A stretch of DNA of 14,437 nucleotides from F23-B02 sp045642545 (GCA_045642545.1 JAZUJB010000012.1:1-14437), one strand, 5' to 3'; counted from the stretch's first letter, positions 6,638 through 13,545 are shown. The notes: generated by a model from the letters alone, not told the origin. Numbers and translations are program-made.

Positions 6638-7594
6638 TTATGCTATTCCGTATTTCAATACAAGCACTGCAAGGTAGCCGCAGTAGCACGCAAGCATCAG
6701 AATGCCCTGCGCGCGATAAAGCTTGCCCTTAATCAGCGGAGGCAGCACTGCAATTAGCGTCAGTGCAAAGCACACGGGCATATCGAGCATAAACGACTGC
6801 TCCGAAATCTTCAGCTCGCCGTTTGATACCATTGAGCAGATAGGCAGAATCAGCGTCAGGTCAATGATGTTCGCGCCGATGATATTGCCAATGGACATTG
6901 AGGATTCCTTTTTGCGGATTGCCGTCAGCGTGGTGATAAGCTCGGGCAGGCTCGTGCCGATTGCAACCATGGTAACGCCGATTATTGCCGAGGGTACGCC
7001 GAGCAAAATGGCTATCTCGCTGCCGTAGTTGATGAGAAGTCGGCTGCCGATGACAATTGCAGCAATGCCCACTGCAAACATTACAAGCTGCTTGGGCAGG
7101 TCCTTTTTATCGACCTGCTCGCGTTCCTCGCTGCCGACATCGCTTTTTGCATCGCGGATATTGTCCCATATGTAGATTGCAAGTATCACAAACAGGAAAA
7201 CTGCGGGAATCATACTCAGCCCGCCGCCGCGGCACATAAGCCACAACAGCAGTGCAGACGCTGACATAAGGCCTGCCTTGAGCCAAAGCTGGCTTCTCTT
7301 GACAAGCGCCGGCATACATACAAGCGAAATGCCCATAATAAGGCCGATATTCGCGGTAACTGAGCCGACGGCATTACCTACCGCCATATCAAGCTCGCCG
7401 TTTATAACGCCCGTTACGGAAACGGTAAGCTCGGGGAGTGTGGTCGCAACGCTCACAATCGTTGCGCCGATGATAAACTTCGGTATGCCCGTTGCATTTG
7501 CAATCCAGACAGCCGAGTCAACAAACCAGTCGCCGCCCTTGATAATGAGCAGCAGACCGACAACAAACAATGTAATAATCAGTGCTGTGTGCAT
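6638..7594 (-). CDS. Calcium/sodium (cation/H+) antiporter of the CaCA family
   Basis: This 318-residue, very hydrophobic membrane protein probably expels Ca2+ in exchange for Na+ or H+. It has about ten membrane helices in two halves separated by a charged cytoplasmic loop (about 146-168, RDAKSDVGSEEREQVDKKD). Each half carries the family's alpha repeat. Alpha-1 is SVATTLPEL (48-56, Glu55) with GNAVGSVTAN (73-82). Alpha-2 is AIGTSLPEL (211-219, Glu218) with GNIIGANIID (236-245, Asp245). Both ion-binding glutamates are kept. Alpha-1 lacks the usual GTSLPE Gly and GSN Asn, whereas alpha-2 keeps GTSLPE. The gene starts 27 bases after the membrane-protein gene, behind a GAGGA site, and is the last gene of the holB unit. 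The family is certain; the exact ion pair is not. Confidence 0.9.
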   Translation of the reverse strand: MHTALIITLFVVGLLLIIKGGDWFVDSAVWIANATGIPKFIIGATIVSVATTLPELTVSVTGVINGELDMAVGNAVGSVTANIGLIMGISLVCMPALVKRSQLWLKAGLMSASALLLWLMCRGGGLSMIPAVFLFVILAIYIWDNIRDAKSDVGSEEREQVDKKDLPKQLVMFAVGIAAIVIGSRLLINYGSEIAILLGVPSAIIGVTMVAIGTSLPELITTLTAIRKKESSMSIGNIIGANIIDLTLILPICSMVSNGELKISEQSFMLDMPVCFALTLIAVLPPLIKGKLYRAQGILMLACYCGYLAVLVLKYGIA

Positions 7595-7621
7595 ATTAAT
7601 CCTCTTATAATTGACTAATTG

Positions 7622-8152
7622 TCAGCCGCCCAGCAGGTCCGAAAGTCCGGAAATAATGTCATCCAGGTCGTCCGTGGGTGTGGGCGTGGGTGTGGGCTCG
7701 GGCTTCTTCTGGAAGGTTGCAACCACGGTATGGTCGTCCTTGATGTAGGACAGATTATAGCTGTCAACAGCACCCTTGTCCTCGCCGTCAATCTTGACGG
7801 ACTGAATCTCATAGCCCTTCTTGGGAGTGATGTTGATTGTCAGGCTGCCCCAGTCCTCGACGGAAACGCTGCCGCTCGGGTCAACAGAGCCGCCGTTGCC
7901 TGCGGTTACAAGCACGGTGTGCTTTACTGTCGCATCGCCCTTGTCATCGCTGCTCTCGGGAGCTTTTGTTTCCACCACGGGGTCGTCGTGTGCCTGGACA
8001 GAGCCCGGCTTAAAGGTGAAGCTGCCGCTTCGAGCGCACATAATCACGGTGAATATCGCCAGCACGAAAAGCGCGCCCGTGATTATCCACTTGGTCTGCT
8101 CGCTCATATTTCTGAGTCCGGATTTCTTTTTGGTTTTTTCTTCGTTGTTCAT
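7622..8152 (-). CDS. Single-pass membrane protein with an InlB-type repeat domain
   Basis: This 176-residue protein of unknown function has a charged cytoplasmic N-terminus (1-21), one membrane helix (about 22-40, KWIITGALFVLAIFTVIMC), and an acidic Ser/Asp-rich linker. One extracellular repeat-type domain follows (about 78-148, from HTVLVTAGNGGSVDPSGS to VVATFQ). A PEPTPTPTPT spacer and a short acidic C-terminus (DDLDDIISGLSDLLGG) finish the protein. The repeat has the xVxxGxGGxVxPxGxxxV...GYxIxxVxxDG pattern of the bacterial InlB/Bacterial_repeat superfamily and is related in style to the lysozyme repeats. The start has GGAGG 7 bases upstream, 18 bases after the ricT stop. Position in the unit suggests co-expression, not a known functional link. 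Confidence 0.75.
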   Translation of the reverse strand: MNNEEKTKKKSGLRNMSEQTKWIITGALFVLAIFTVIMCARSGSFTFKPGSVQAHDDPVVETKAPESSDDKGDATVKHTVLVTAGNGGSVDPSGSVSVEDWGSLTINITPKKGYEIQSVKIDGEDKGAVDSYNLSYIKDDHTVVATFQKKPEPTPTPTPTDDLDDIISGLSDLLGG

Positions 8153-8170
8153 ATTTAAGCCTCCGCGCTG

Positions 8171-9490
8171 TTACTGCTTCTTCTCTCCGCCCTGCTTGTT
8201 TTTAGGCTTGCCGTGATGATAGTAGCGGCGCTTATTATTGCTGTGCTTCTTCTCTCCGCCCTCCTTGGCCTCGGTGTGCTTCTGCTGAGGCTTAACCGCG
8301 GCTTCGTTGGACGCCTTCTGCGTTTTCTGACCGTCGTTTGCGGGACGGGGCTTGCTATTGCCGTTATTCTTATGCTTGGGCTTTGCTTTTACGCTCTGTT
8401 TGTCCGCATTATTCGCGGGCTTTGAATTCTGTGCGGGCTTGTTTTCGGATTTATTCTCTGCCGGCTTCTTATCGCCGGACTTGTTGTGCTTCTTGCCGCC
8501 TCTGTGGCTTCTGTGGCTGCGGTTTTTCTTGGGGGCTGCGGGCTTTTCGGGCTGCTCCTCAACATACTCGTTAACGAGCATTTCGGGAATTTCCCACTCA
8601 TTCTCGGGCTCTTCCTCGGGCTCGGGCTCGGGAATATACTTGAGCACTGAGGGCAGCGGCTCACCGTCCTTGGGTCTGCCGCCGGGCACGGTTGCAACCT
8701 CGACCGCTCGGTAGGTGCGGACGGTGTCGTCACCCTCGCCGTCAAGCTTGACCTTTACAAGCTGACGCAGCAGATTAATCTGCGTTACGATGCCGTAGCC
8801 TGCGGGAGTTTCGACAAATGCTCCCTGCTTGGGGACATTCTTGACAAGCTCCTCATATGCCTCCTGCTCGTATCTGAGGCAGCACATCAGTCTGCCGCAG
8901 CTGCCCGAGATTTTGCTCGGGTTTAATGACATGGACTGAATCTTTGCCATCTTGGTCGATACGGGCTGGAACTCGTCAAGGAACTTGCTGCAGCAGAAGG
9001 GTCTGCCGCATATGCCGAGTCCGCCGAGCATCTTTGCCTCATCGCGTACGCCTATCTGTCTGAGCTCGATGCGGTTGCGGAATATGCCCGCAAGGTCCTT
9101 TACGAGTTCGCGGAAGTCAACTCTGCCGTCGGAGGTGAAGAAGAACATCGTCTTATTGCCCTCGAAGTTGCACTCAACATCGACAAGCTTCATATCAAGG
9201 CCGTGCTCTGCAATCTTCTGCTGGCAGATATCAAAGGCTTCCTTCTCGCGCTGCTTGTTGATTTCGGCAACACGAAGGTCGTCATGGGTGGCAATTCTGA
9301 TTACGGGACGCAGCGGCTGTACAACAGCGGTGTCCTCAACCATATGGTTTCCGTGCCAGCAGTCGGCAATCTCAAGGCCCTTGCTCGTTTCAACAATGAC
9401 CTGCTCGCCGCTTTTGACGGTTTTGCCGTTAGGTGCAAAGAAATAGCTCTTGCCCCTGTTTTTGAATTTTACGCTTATAACCTCAGTCAA
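8171..9490 (-). CDS. ricT: RicT/YaaT PSP1-family protein with a long basic C-terminal tail
   Basis: RicT (YaaT) is part of the Bacillus RicA-RicF-RicT complex that carries iron-sulfur clusters and helps RNase Y mature and decay mRNAs. The N-terminal 265 residues match the family, with conserved cysteines in GGLGICGRPFCCSKFLDEF (Cys161, 166, 167) and SGSCGRLMCCLRYE (Cys198, 203, 204). The protein is 439 residues, whereas the Bacillus protein is about 275. The extra part starts with an acidic PEPEPEEEPENEWE stretch (about 287-300) and continues as a Lys/Asn/Pro/His-rich, apparently disordered tail (about 316-439). I start at the TTG at 9490: GAGGAAATAAT precedes it and only one base separates it from the holB stop. 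A longer frame to 9592 would overlap holB and encodes no family sequence. Co-transcription and coupling with holB are likely. Confidence 0.93.
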   Translation of the reverse strand: MTEVISVKFKNRGKSYFFAPNGKTVKSGEQVIVETSKGLEIADCWHGNHMVEDTAVVQPLRPVIRIATHDDLRVAEINKQREKEAFDICQQKIAEHGLDMKLVDVECNFEGNKTMFFFTSDGRVDFRELVKDLAGIFRNRIELRQIGVRDEAKMLGGLGICGRPFCCSKFLDEFQPVSTKMAKIQSMSLNPSKISGSCGRLMCCLRYEQEAYEELVKNVPKQGAFVETPAGYGIVTQINLLRQLVKVKLDGEGDDTVRTYRAVEVATVPGGRPKDGEPLPSVLKYIPEPEPEEEPENEWEIPEMLVNEYVEEQPEKPAAPKKNRSHRSHRGGKKHNKSGDKKPAENKSENKPAQNSKPANNADKQSVKAKPKHKNNGNSKPRPANDGQKTQKASNEAAVKPQQKHTEAKEGGEKKHSNNKRRYYHHGKPKNKQGGEKKQ

Positions 9491-9491
9491 A

Positions 9492-10265
9492 TTATTTCCT
9501 CGTTTCCTTTGCGGGCAGGGATTTAACTGCCAGCAGTCCAAATATGTGTTTAACGCTTGTGTTGACCGTCTGATACTCAAGGCAGCGGTCAATAAGCCCG
9601 ATATTGTCCATTATGCGTTTTTTGCCCTCGGTAAATCGCAGCATCTCAATGAGCTTCCGCTTTACGCAGTGCAGAAATTCACGGAGCTTTCTCGAATCAA
9701 GCTTCTCGTTTTCCATACACCACGCCGTAAGCTCTGCCGCGTTGCCGTTTATGATGTGGGTAATATACTCGTCCGCAAGGGCGGCAAGCTCGGAGCTTTC
9801 CTCCTCGTCTTCTGCGTTGCAGCGTACAAGCACGCATCTTGAGCGCACGGTTATAAGAAATCTCTCGGGGTTTGTCGCGCAGAGAATAAACGAAACATTT
9901 GCAGGCGGCTCCTCGAAAAGCTTCAGCGCCGCATTCTGCGCTCTCTCGTTCATTGTTTCCGCTTCTTCGATGATATAGACCTTGCCCGCTGCCTCGTTCG
10001 GCAGAATGTAGGCATCGGCTGCCATATCTCTAATCTGGTCAACCATTATCTCGCGTTTTTTGTTGCCGTTGTCATCAGCAAGCCGCGAAACGAATGTAAG
10101 GTCGGGATGCACGCCTGCCTTCACCTTGCGGCAGTTCGGACATACGCCGCAGGGTCTTTTGCCCGTGCCGCTGCACAGCATTTTAGACGCAAGCTCCAGC
10201 GCTTTATCGCGGCTTACGCTCTCCGATGCGGAGGAGACAATATAAGCATGTGACAGCTTTTCCAT
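9492..10265 (-). CDS. holB: DNA polymerase III delta-prime subunit (clamp loader)
   Basis: The delta-prime subunit helps load the beta sliding clamp at the replication fork. The 257-residue protein starts MEKLSHAYIVSS, has a zinc-binding set Cys31, Cys39, Cys42, Cys45 (PCGVCPNC), the VDQIRDM segment (75-81), the IIEEAETMNERAQNAALKLFEEPP region (98-121) and the SRC motif (142-144) typical of clamp-loader subunits. There is no intact Walker A, as expected for delta-prime. It is shorter than many homologues (about 300-330), mainly in the C-terminal collar domain. It follows a strong promoter and AAAGGA, and ends one base before ricT. The usual partner tmk is not next to it. Confidence 0.92.
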   Translation of the reverse strand: MEKLSHAYIVSSASESVSRDKALELASKMLCSGTGKRPCGVCPNCRKVKAGVHPDLTFVSRLADDNGNKKREIMVDQIRDMAADAYILPNEAAGKVYIIEEAETMNERAQNAALKLFEEPPANVSFILCATNPERFLITVRSRCVLVRCNAEDEEESSELAALADEYITHIINGNAAELTAWCMENEKLDSRKLREFLHCVKRKLIEMLRFTEGKKRIMDNIGLIDRCLEYQTVNTSVKHIFGLLAVKSLPAKETRK

Positions 10266-10300
10266 AGCATTCCTTTCCCATTCTCATAGCTAATCACTTT

Positions 10301-10329
10301 ATTTTACTCTCATATGCTTTGCAAGTCAA
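10301..10329 (-). promoter_or_regulatory. Sigma-A promoter of the holB unit
   Basis: Minus-strand TTGACT (10329-10324) and TAAAAT (10306-10301) are 17 bases apart. It sits directly after the acpP terminator and 36 bases before the holB start, so the two units are cleanly separated. Confidence 0.88.
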
Positions 10330-10338
10330 TTTTTTTAT

Positions 10339-10376
10339 AAAAAAAGCCGCCCAAAGCAAGCACTTTGGGCGGCTTT
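10339..10376 (-). terminator. Rho-independent terminator after acpP
   Basis: AAAGCCGCCCAAAG pairs with CTTTGGGCGGCTTT (14 bp, 6-base loop) and a run of seven Ts follows on the minus strand. It starts 11 bases after the acpP stop and ends the rpmH-acpP unit. Confidence 0.95.
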
Positions 10377-10387
10377 CTAATTAAATT

Positions 10388-10615
10388 TTACTGCTTTGCC
10401 TCGATGTACTCGATGAGCTTGCCGACGGTGGTCAGCTCTGCTGCATCTTCATCGGGGATTGAAAGGCCGAACTCGTCCTCAACGGACATAATGAGTTCAA
10501 CAACATCAAGTGAATCTGCGCCGAGGTCGTCAATAATATTGGTTTCCTCGGTGATGCTGTCAGCAGCAACTTCGAACTGCTGTGAAAGAACGCTCTGAAT
10601 CTTTTCAAGTAACAT
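10388..10615 (-). CDS. acpP: Acyl carrier protein
   Basis: This small acidic cytoplasmic protein (75 residues) carries the growing acyl chain on 4-phosphopantetheine during fatty acid synthesis. The attachment site Ser35 lies in DDLGADSLDVVEL (29-41), and the remaining helices (MSVEDEFGLSIPDEDAAELTTVGKLIEYI) are typical. Two ATGs are possible. The one at 10615 lies 8 bases after AAGGAGG; the other, at 10621, is only 2 bases from it, so I choose 10615. It follows jag by 13 bases with no promoter between them and precedes a strong terminator, so it is the last gene of the rpmH unit. Its placement with jag, away from fatty-acid genes, is unusual. Confidence 0.96.
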   Translation of the reverse strand: MLLEKIQSVLSQQFEVAADSITEETNIIDDLGADSLDVVELIMSVEDEFGLSIPDEDAAELTTVGKLIEYIEAKQ

Positions 10616-10628
10616 TTTCATTTCCTCC

Positions 10629-11345
10629 TTATGCCCATTCACGGCTTTGCGGCTTGTTAGAACTCTGCTGCGGTCTGTCGTAGGATACAACAACGCGGCG
10701 ATTAGGTTCAGTACCGGTAGAGCTTGTGGTTACGCCTGCATAGTCCTGCAGTGCGGTATGGATAATGTGACGCTCGTAAGAATTCATCGGCTCAAGAGCC
10801 ATGCTGCGCTTGTACTTGATGACCTTTGCAGCCATCTTCTCCGCGAGGCGAACGAGGGATTCCTCGCGCTTTGCGCGGTAGCTCTCAGCATCAACGGAAA
10901 TGTGCATATGCTTGTCGTTTCCGCGATTAATTACATAATTGGTCAGGTGCTGAATTGCGTCGAGGGTTTCGCCGCGGCGGCCGATTACTGCGCCCATATT
11001 GGGACCGGAAAGGTTTACGACAACGCCCTTGCTGTCGCGTGCAGTGATGGTGATGTCCGCCTTGGTGCCCATACGCTCGAGCAGCCCGTTCAGAAAGCTT
11101 CTGATTTCGGGATAGTCATCCGCTGCAGCCTCGTCAGCAGGCTTTACTTCCTCCTCGACGGGCTCATCGGGTGCTTCGTATTCGACACGCACGACTGCAG
11201 GAGTTGCTCCGATGCCCAGGAAGCCGGACTTGGCGCGCTCTACGACAGTAACGGATACATCGTCGCGGTCCATACCAAGCTCCTCAAGAGCAGCAGCAAG
11301 TGCCTCGTCTTCAGTGCGGCCTGATTTTTCCAAAGACTTTATCAT
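10629..11345 (-). CDS. jag: Jag/KhpB RNA-binding protein
   Basis: KhpB (Jag, SpoIIIJ-associated) is an RNA-binding protein that in other Firmicutes influences cell elongation and division and usually lies next to yidC. The 238-residue protein has the Jag-N domain (about 1-54, with SGFLGIGATPAVVRV), an acidic linker (about 57-78), a KH domain with the GRRG loop (GAVIGRRGETLDAIQ, 118-132) and an R3H domain ending with R192xxxH196 and EPNRRVVV. The start has AGGAG at a normal distance. It lies 17 bases after the yidC stop and is part of the rpmH unit. Confidence 0.95.
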   Translation of the reverse strand: MIKSLEKSGRTEDEALAAALEELGMDRDDVSVTVVERAKSGFLGIGATPAVVRVEYEAPDEPVEEEVKPADEAAADDYPEIRSFLNGLLERMGTKADITITARDSKGVVVNLSGPNMGAVIGRRGETLDAIQHLTNYVINRGNDKHMHISVDAESYRAKREESLVRLAEKMAAKVIKYKRSMALEPMNSYERHIIHTALQDYAGVTTSSTGTEPNRRVVVSYDRPQQSSNKPQSREWA

Positions 11346-11362
11346 ATTCGGTTCTCCTGTTA

Positions 11363-12610
11363 TTATTCAGGCACATTCTCTGTTTCAAGCTCGGGTATAT
11401 CAGACTCGTGCTGAACAGCTGCGGCAGTGCCGAAGCGGTTGGGGTCGTATGCGCGACCTCTTGCATAGCGGCGCTTGCCTACCTGAGAGGGATTATCTTC
11501 CTTGGCATCAATGCCGAGGCGCTCGCGCTTTGCCTCGCGCTCAGCCTTCTCGGCTGCTGCGCGGCGCTCGTCGCTAAGCTGCTTCTGCTGTGCCTGCATT
11601 TTTTTCTTGCTGGTGTTGGTGTTGCGGACAGTTGCGCCCTCTGCGCGCAGACGCTCGGTCTCCTCGCGGCGGCGCTGCATCTCCTCGTCTCTTGCCTTCT
11701 CGCGTGCAATGCGCTCTGCATCCTCTGCATCAAGCTTTTTCTTATAAATCTTGGTGAGGGTTACATCACGGACAATACCGCAGATGCTGTTTGCAATCCA
11801 GTACACACCGAGAGCGGCGGGCATGATGAAGCAAATCCAGATGGACATGAGAGGCATGAAGGTATTCATGGTCTTCATCTGTGCCGCTGCCTGCTGAGTG
11901 CCTGCAGTGGGGTTGGTCTTCTGGCTGATATCCATGGAAAGCCAGGACAGGAATGCTGCAATGATGGGGATTATAAACAGTCCCAGTGCGGGGAGCAGCT
12001 CCTTTGCGTTGCCGAAGTTGAAGGTCCAGATTTTCCAATCGGGAATCTGACCGAGGTTGAGTCCGATAGAGCTGTAGTCAAGGTTAATCAGCTTGTCGCC
12101 GAAGTTACCGAGTGCGCTTACTGCCGCATCCCAATGCTGATGCAGTGCGCTTGCAACACCGATTTCGTCGTAGGTGCTTCTTGCAGAGCTTACAAAGCCG
12201 GCATTCTCGGTTGCCCACTTGGTAATATCCGCAACACTCTCCTTACTTATACCCATCATTCTCGAAAGAGGCTGACGGATAACACTGTACAGTGCAAAAA
12301 GTATGGGGAACGGAATCAGAGACCAAAGGCAGCCCGATGCAGGATTGATTTTCTCTTCCTTATAGAGCTTTCTAAGTTCTTCCTGAAACTTCTGCTGATT
12401 GCCCTCATGCTTTTTTTCCAGTTCTTTTATTCTGGGCTGAAAGCGGGATGTGCGCATCATGCTCTTCTTGCTCTTCGCCATAAACGGCAGAAGGACAATA
12501 TTAACAACAATTGCAAAGAAGATAATTGATACGCCGTAGTTCTGAGTCCAGTTATACAGGAACTCCATGAGTCTGGCAAACGGCCAAACTATTAAATCCC
12601 ATAATGACAT
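11363..12610 (-). CDS. yidC: YidC/Oxa1-family membrane protein insertase
   Basis: YidC inserts and folds proteins in the cytoplasmic membrane, alone or with Sec. The 415-residue protein has the family's five-helix core: helix 1 (about 24-45), a charged cytoplasmic hairpin (about 46-90), a hydrophobic segment (94-112), and the C-terminal pair (about 203-226 and 250-281, with LGVYWIANSICG). The N-terminus has no lipobox, so it is not a classical YidC lipoprotein. The positively charged groove residue of helix 1, normally Arg in GxSIIxxxxxxRxxxxP, is Asn37 here (codon at 12502-12500). A long basic, coiled-coil-like tail (about 287-370) follows, then a mixed end. The tail may contact ribosomes, as in other Gram-positive YidC; that is inference. 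Confidence 0.95.
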   Translation of the reverse strand: MSLWDLIVWPFARLMEFLYNWTQNYGVSIIFFAIVVNIVLLPFMAKSKKSMMRTSRFQPRIKELEKKHEGNQQKFQEELRKLYKEEKINPASGCLWSLIPFPILFALYSVIRQPLSRMMGISKESVADITKWATENAGFVSSARSTYDEIGVASALHQHWDAAVSALGNFGDKLINLDYSSIGLNLGQIPDWKIWTFNFGNAKELLPALGLFIIPIIAAFLSWLSMDISQKTNPTAGTQQAAAQMKTMNTFMPLMSIWICFIMPAALGVYWIANSICGIVRDVTLTKIYKKKLDAEDAERIAREKARDEEMQRRREETERLRAEGATVRNTNTSKKKMQAQQKQLSDERRAAAEKAEREAKRERLGIDAKEDNPSQVGKRRYARGRAYDPNRFGTAAAVQHESDIPELETENVPE

Positions 12611-12637
12611 AAGTATCTCCTTGTGTTTTGACTCCCG

Positions 12638-12856
12638 TCAGGGCACGGGGTCGAAGATGTCTTGCTCGCCGATGTGAAAGGGATGACACCTCGACAAGCG
12701 TTTGATTGCGAGCCAGCTGCCCTTCAAGGCTCCGTATTTTTCGAGAGCCTCAACGGCATACTGTGAGCAGGTCGGAATAAATCTGCAGCAGGCGGGTCTT
12801 GCGGGAGAAATGTGCTTCTGATAAAACTTCACCAAAGCGATGAGAATTTTTTTCAT
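12638..12856 (-). CDS. yidD: YidD membrane protein insertion efficiency factor
   Basis: This 72-residue protein sits near the inner face of the membrane and improves YidC-dependent insertion. It shows nearly the whole family signature: PACCRFIPTCSQYAVEALEK (22-41), the LAIKRLSRCHPFH segment (49-61) and a terminal DPVP. The first helix (about 3-15) is amphipathic or hydrophobic. It overlaps the rnpA stop by ATGA and has GAGGTGA upstream, so translation is probably coupled to rnpA. yidC follows after 27 bases. Confidence 0.96.
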   Translation of the reverse strand: MKKILIALVKFYQKHISPARPACCRFIPTCSQYAVEALEKYGALKGSWLAIKRLSRCHPFHIGEQDIFDPVP

Positions 12857-13200
12857 CGGCTCACCTCTTTTAACAAGCCGAGCTGACCGCAGGCCTGCAG
12901 AAACGCCTTTTCAATTTTTGCATAGTCGCCGTTAACGCAGCGCGCTCTTGCGACCACGACAATATCGATACCGTCCTTAAGCTTGTCCGCATTAAGGCGA
13001 TAAATCTCTCTCAGACGGCGGCGGACACGGTTGCGGACGACGGCCTTACCCAGCTTTGTGGACACGGTGTAGCCCACGCGGTTAACTCCGCGTCCTGTCC
13101 TCAGGCTGTAAACGACAAGATACGGGGTTACGGCGGTTTTGCCCTTGTTATACAGCCGTTTGAATTCATAGTTTTTCTTCAGTGTTACTCTGAAATCCAA
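12853..13200 (-). CDS. rnpA: Ribonuclease P protein component
   Basis: RnpA binds the RNase P RNA and helps mature tRNA 5-prime ends. The 115-residue basic protein has the RNR motif region KLGKAVVRNRVRRRLREIYR (49-68, RNR at 56-58) and the aromatic N-terminus typical of the family. The start is TTG at 13200, after TTTGGAG about 9 bases upstream; no ATG gives a full-length protein. It lies 111 bases after rpmH, with an intercistronic hairpin between, and overlaps yidD by ATGA. Confidence 0.96.
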   Translation of the reverse strand: MDFRVTLKKNYEFKRLYNKGKTAVTPYLVVYSLRTGRGVNRVGYTVSTKLGKAVVRNRVRRRLREIYRLNADKLKDGIDIVVVARARCVNGDYAKIEKAFLQACGQLGLLKEVSR

Positions 13201-13250
13201 CGAATTTCACTCCAAATCAGTCGATTACAATTTTCTGCACAAACACCTTA

Positions 13251-13271
13251 AGGGCGGATGGTATCCGCCCT
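13251..13271 (-). other. Intercistronic hairpin between rpmH and rnpA
   Basis: AGGGCGGAT pairs perfectly with ATCCGCCCT (9 bp, 3-base loop). On the minus strand there is no T-run after the stem, so it is not a standard terminator. It may be a processing or stabilising stem for the rpmH part of the transcript. Confidence 0.65.
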
Positions 13272-13311
13272 AAAAAATATTCAAAATTCCGTTCTGCTCA
13301 TGCAGGTCAAA

Positions 13312-13446
13312 TCAGGCGCTGAGCTTTGCTCTGCCTTTTGCTCTGCGGCGAGCGAGGACCTTGCGGCCGTTTGCGGTTGCCATTCTCTTGCGGAAGCCGT
13401 GCTCTTTCTTGCGCTGACGCTTCTTGGGCTGGTAAGTACGCAGCAT
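13312..13446 (-). CDS. rpmH: 50S ribosomal protein L34
   Basis: L34 is a small basic protein of the large ribosomal subunit. The 44-residue product begins MLRTYQPKKRQRKKEHGFR and continues through RMATANGRKVLARRRAKGR to KLSA, the full-length L34 sequence; the usual second residue Lys is Leu here. The start follows AAAGGAG with an 11-base gap. It is the first gene of the rpmH-rnpA-yidD-yidC-jag-acpP unit, about 95 bases after a consensus promoter. Confidence 0.97.
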   Translation of the reverse strand: MLRTYQPKKRQRKKEHGFRKRMATANGRKVLARRRAKGRAKLSA

Positions 13447-13476
13447 AATTTTCTGCACTCCTTTCAGGATTAATAC

Positions 13477-13505
13477 TCAACATTGACCGAAGTCAAAGTA
13501 GTTGA
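13477..13505 (-). promoter_or_regulatory. UUCG-capped stem-loop in the rpmH leader
   Basis: On the transcript, UUGAC-UUCG-GUCAA (13496-13483) forms a 5-bp stem closed by a very stable C(UUCG)G tetraloop. A second 5-bp pair, UCAAC/GUUGA, extends it across a small asymmetric internal loop. It lies about 12 bases upstream of the rpmH Shine-Dalgarno. Confidence 0.6.
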
Positions 13506-13515
13506 TAAATTAAAT

Positions 13516-13545
13516 AACTTCCGATGCCCACAGGCATCGGAAGTT
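13516..13545 (-). promoter_or_regulatory. 13-bp stem-loop at the transcript start of rpmH
   Basis: AACTTCCGATGCC and GGCATCGGAAGTT pair perfectly around a 4-base loop. The -10 box ends at 13547, so the expected start of transcription falls inside the left arm and the RNA would begin with this hairpin. It may also act as a weak terminator for thiT, whose stop is 38 bases upstream; only a broken T-rich tract (ATTTAATTT) follows. Confidence 0.6.

Noticed and set aside
7619..8158. A 179-codon plus-strand frame opposite the membrane InlB-repeat gene
   Set aside because: The minus-strand frame has a helix, a repeat domain, a PT-rich spacer and a good ribosome site; the plus frame has none of these.
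9491..9592. N-terminal extension of ricT
   Set aside because: It would overlap the 3-prime end of holB in another frame and encodes no RicT-like sequence; the TTG at 9490 with GAGG upstream fits better.
10616..10693. N-terminal extension of acpP
   Set aside because: It overlaps the end of jag and adds residues not found in acyl carrier proteins; AAGGAGG lies just before the chosen ATG.
11300..12529. A 409-codon open frame on the plus strand opposite yidC and the 5-prime end of jag
   Set aside because: It mirrors confidently identified genes, has no recognisable domain and no matching ribosome site; the Cys/Leu-rich composition is what the antisense of Lys/Glu/Arg codons gives.
13258..13473. 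A plus-strand frame of 71 codons over rpmH
   Set aside because: It is the antisense of the ribosomal protein L34 gene.
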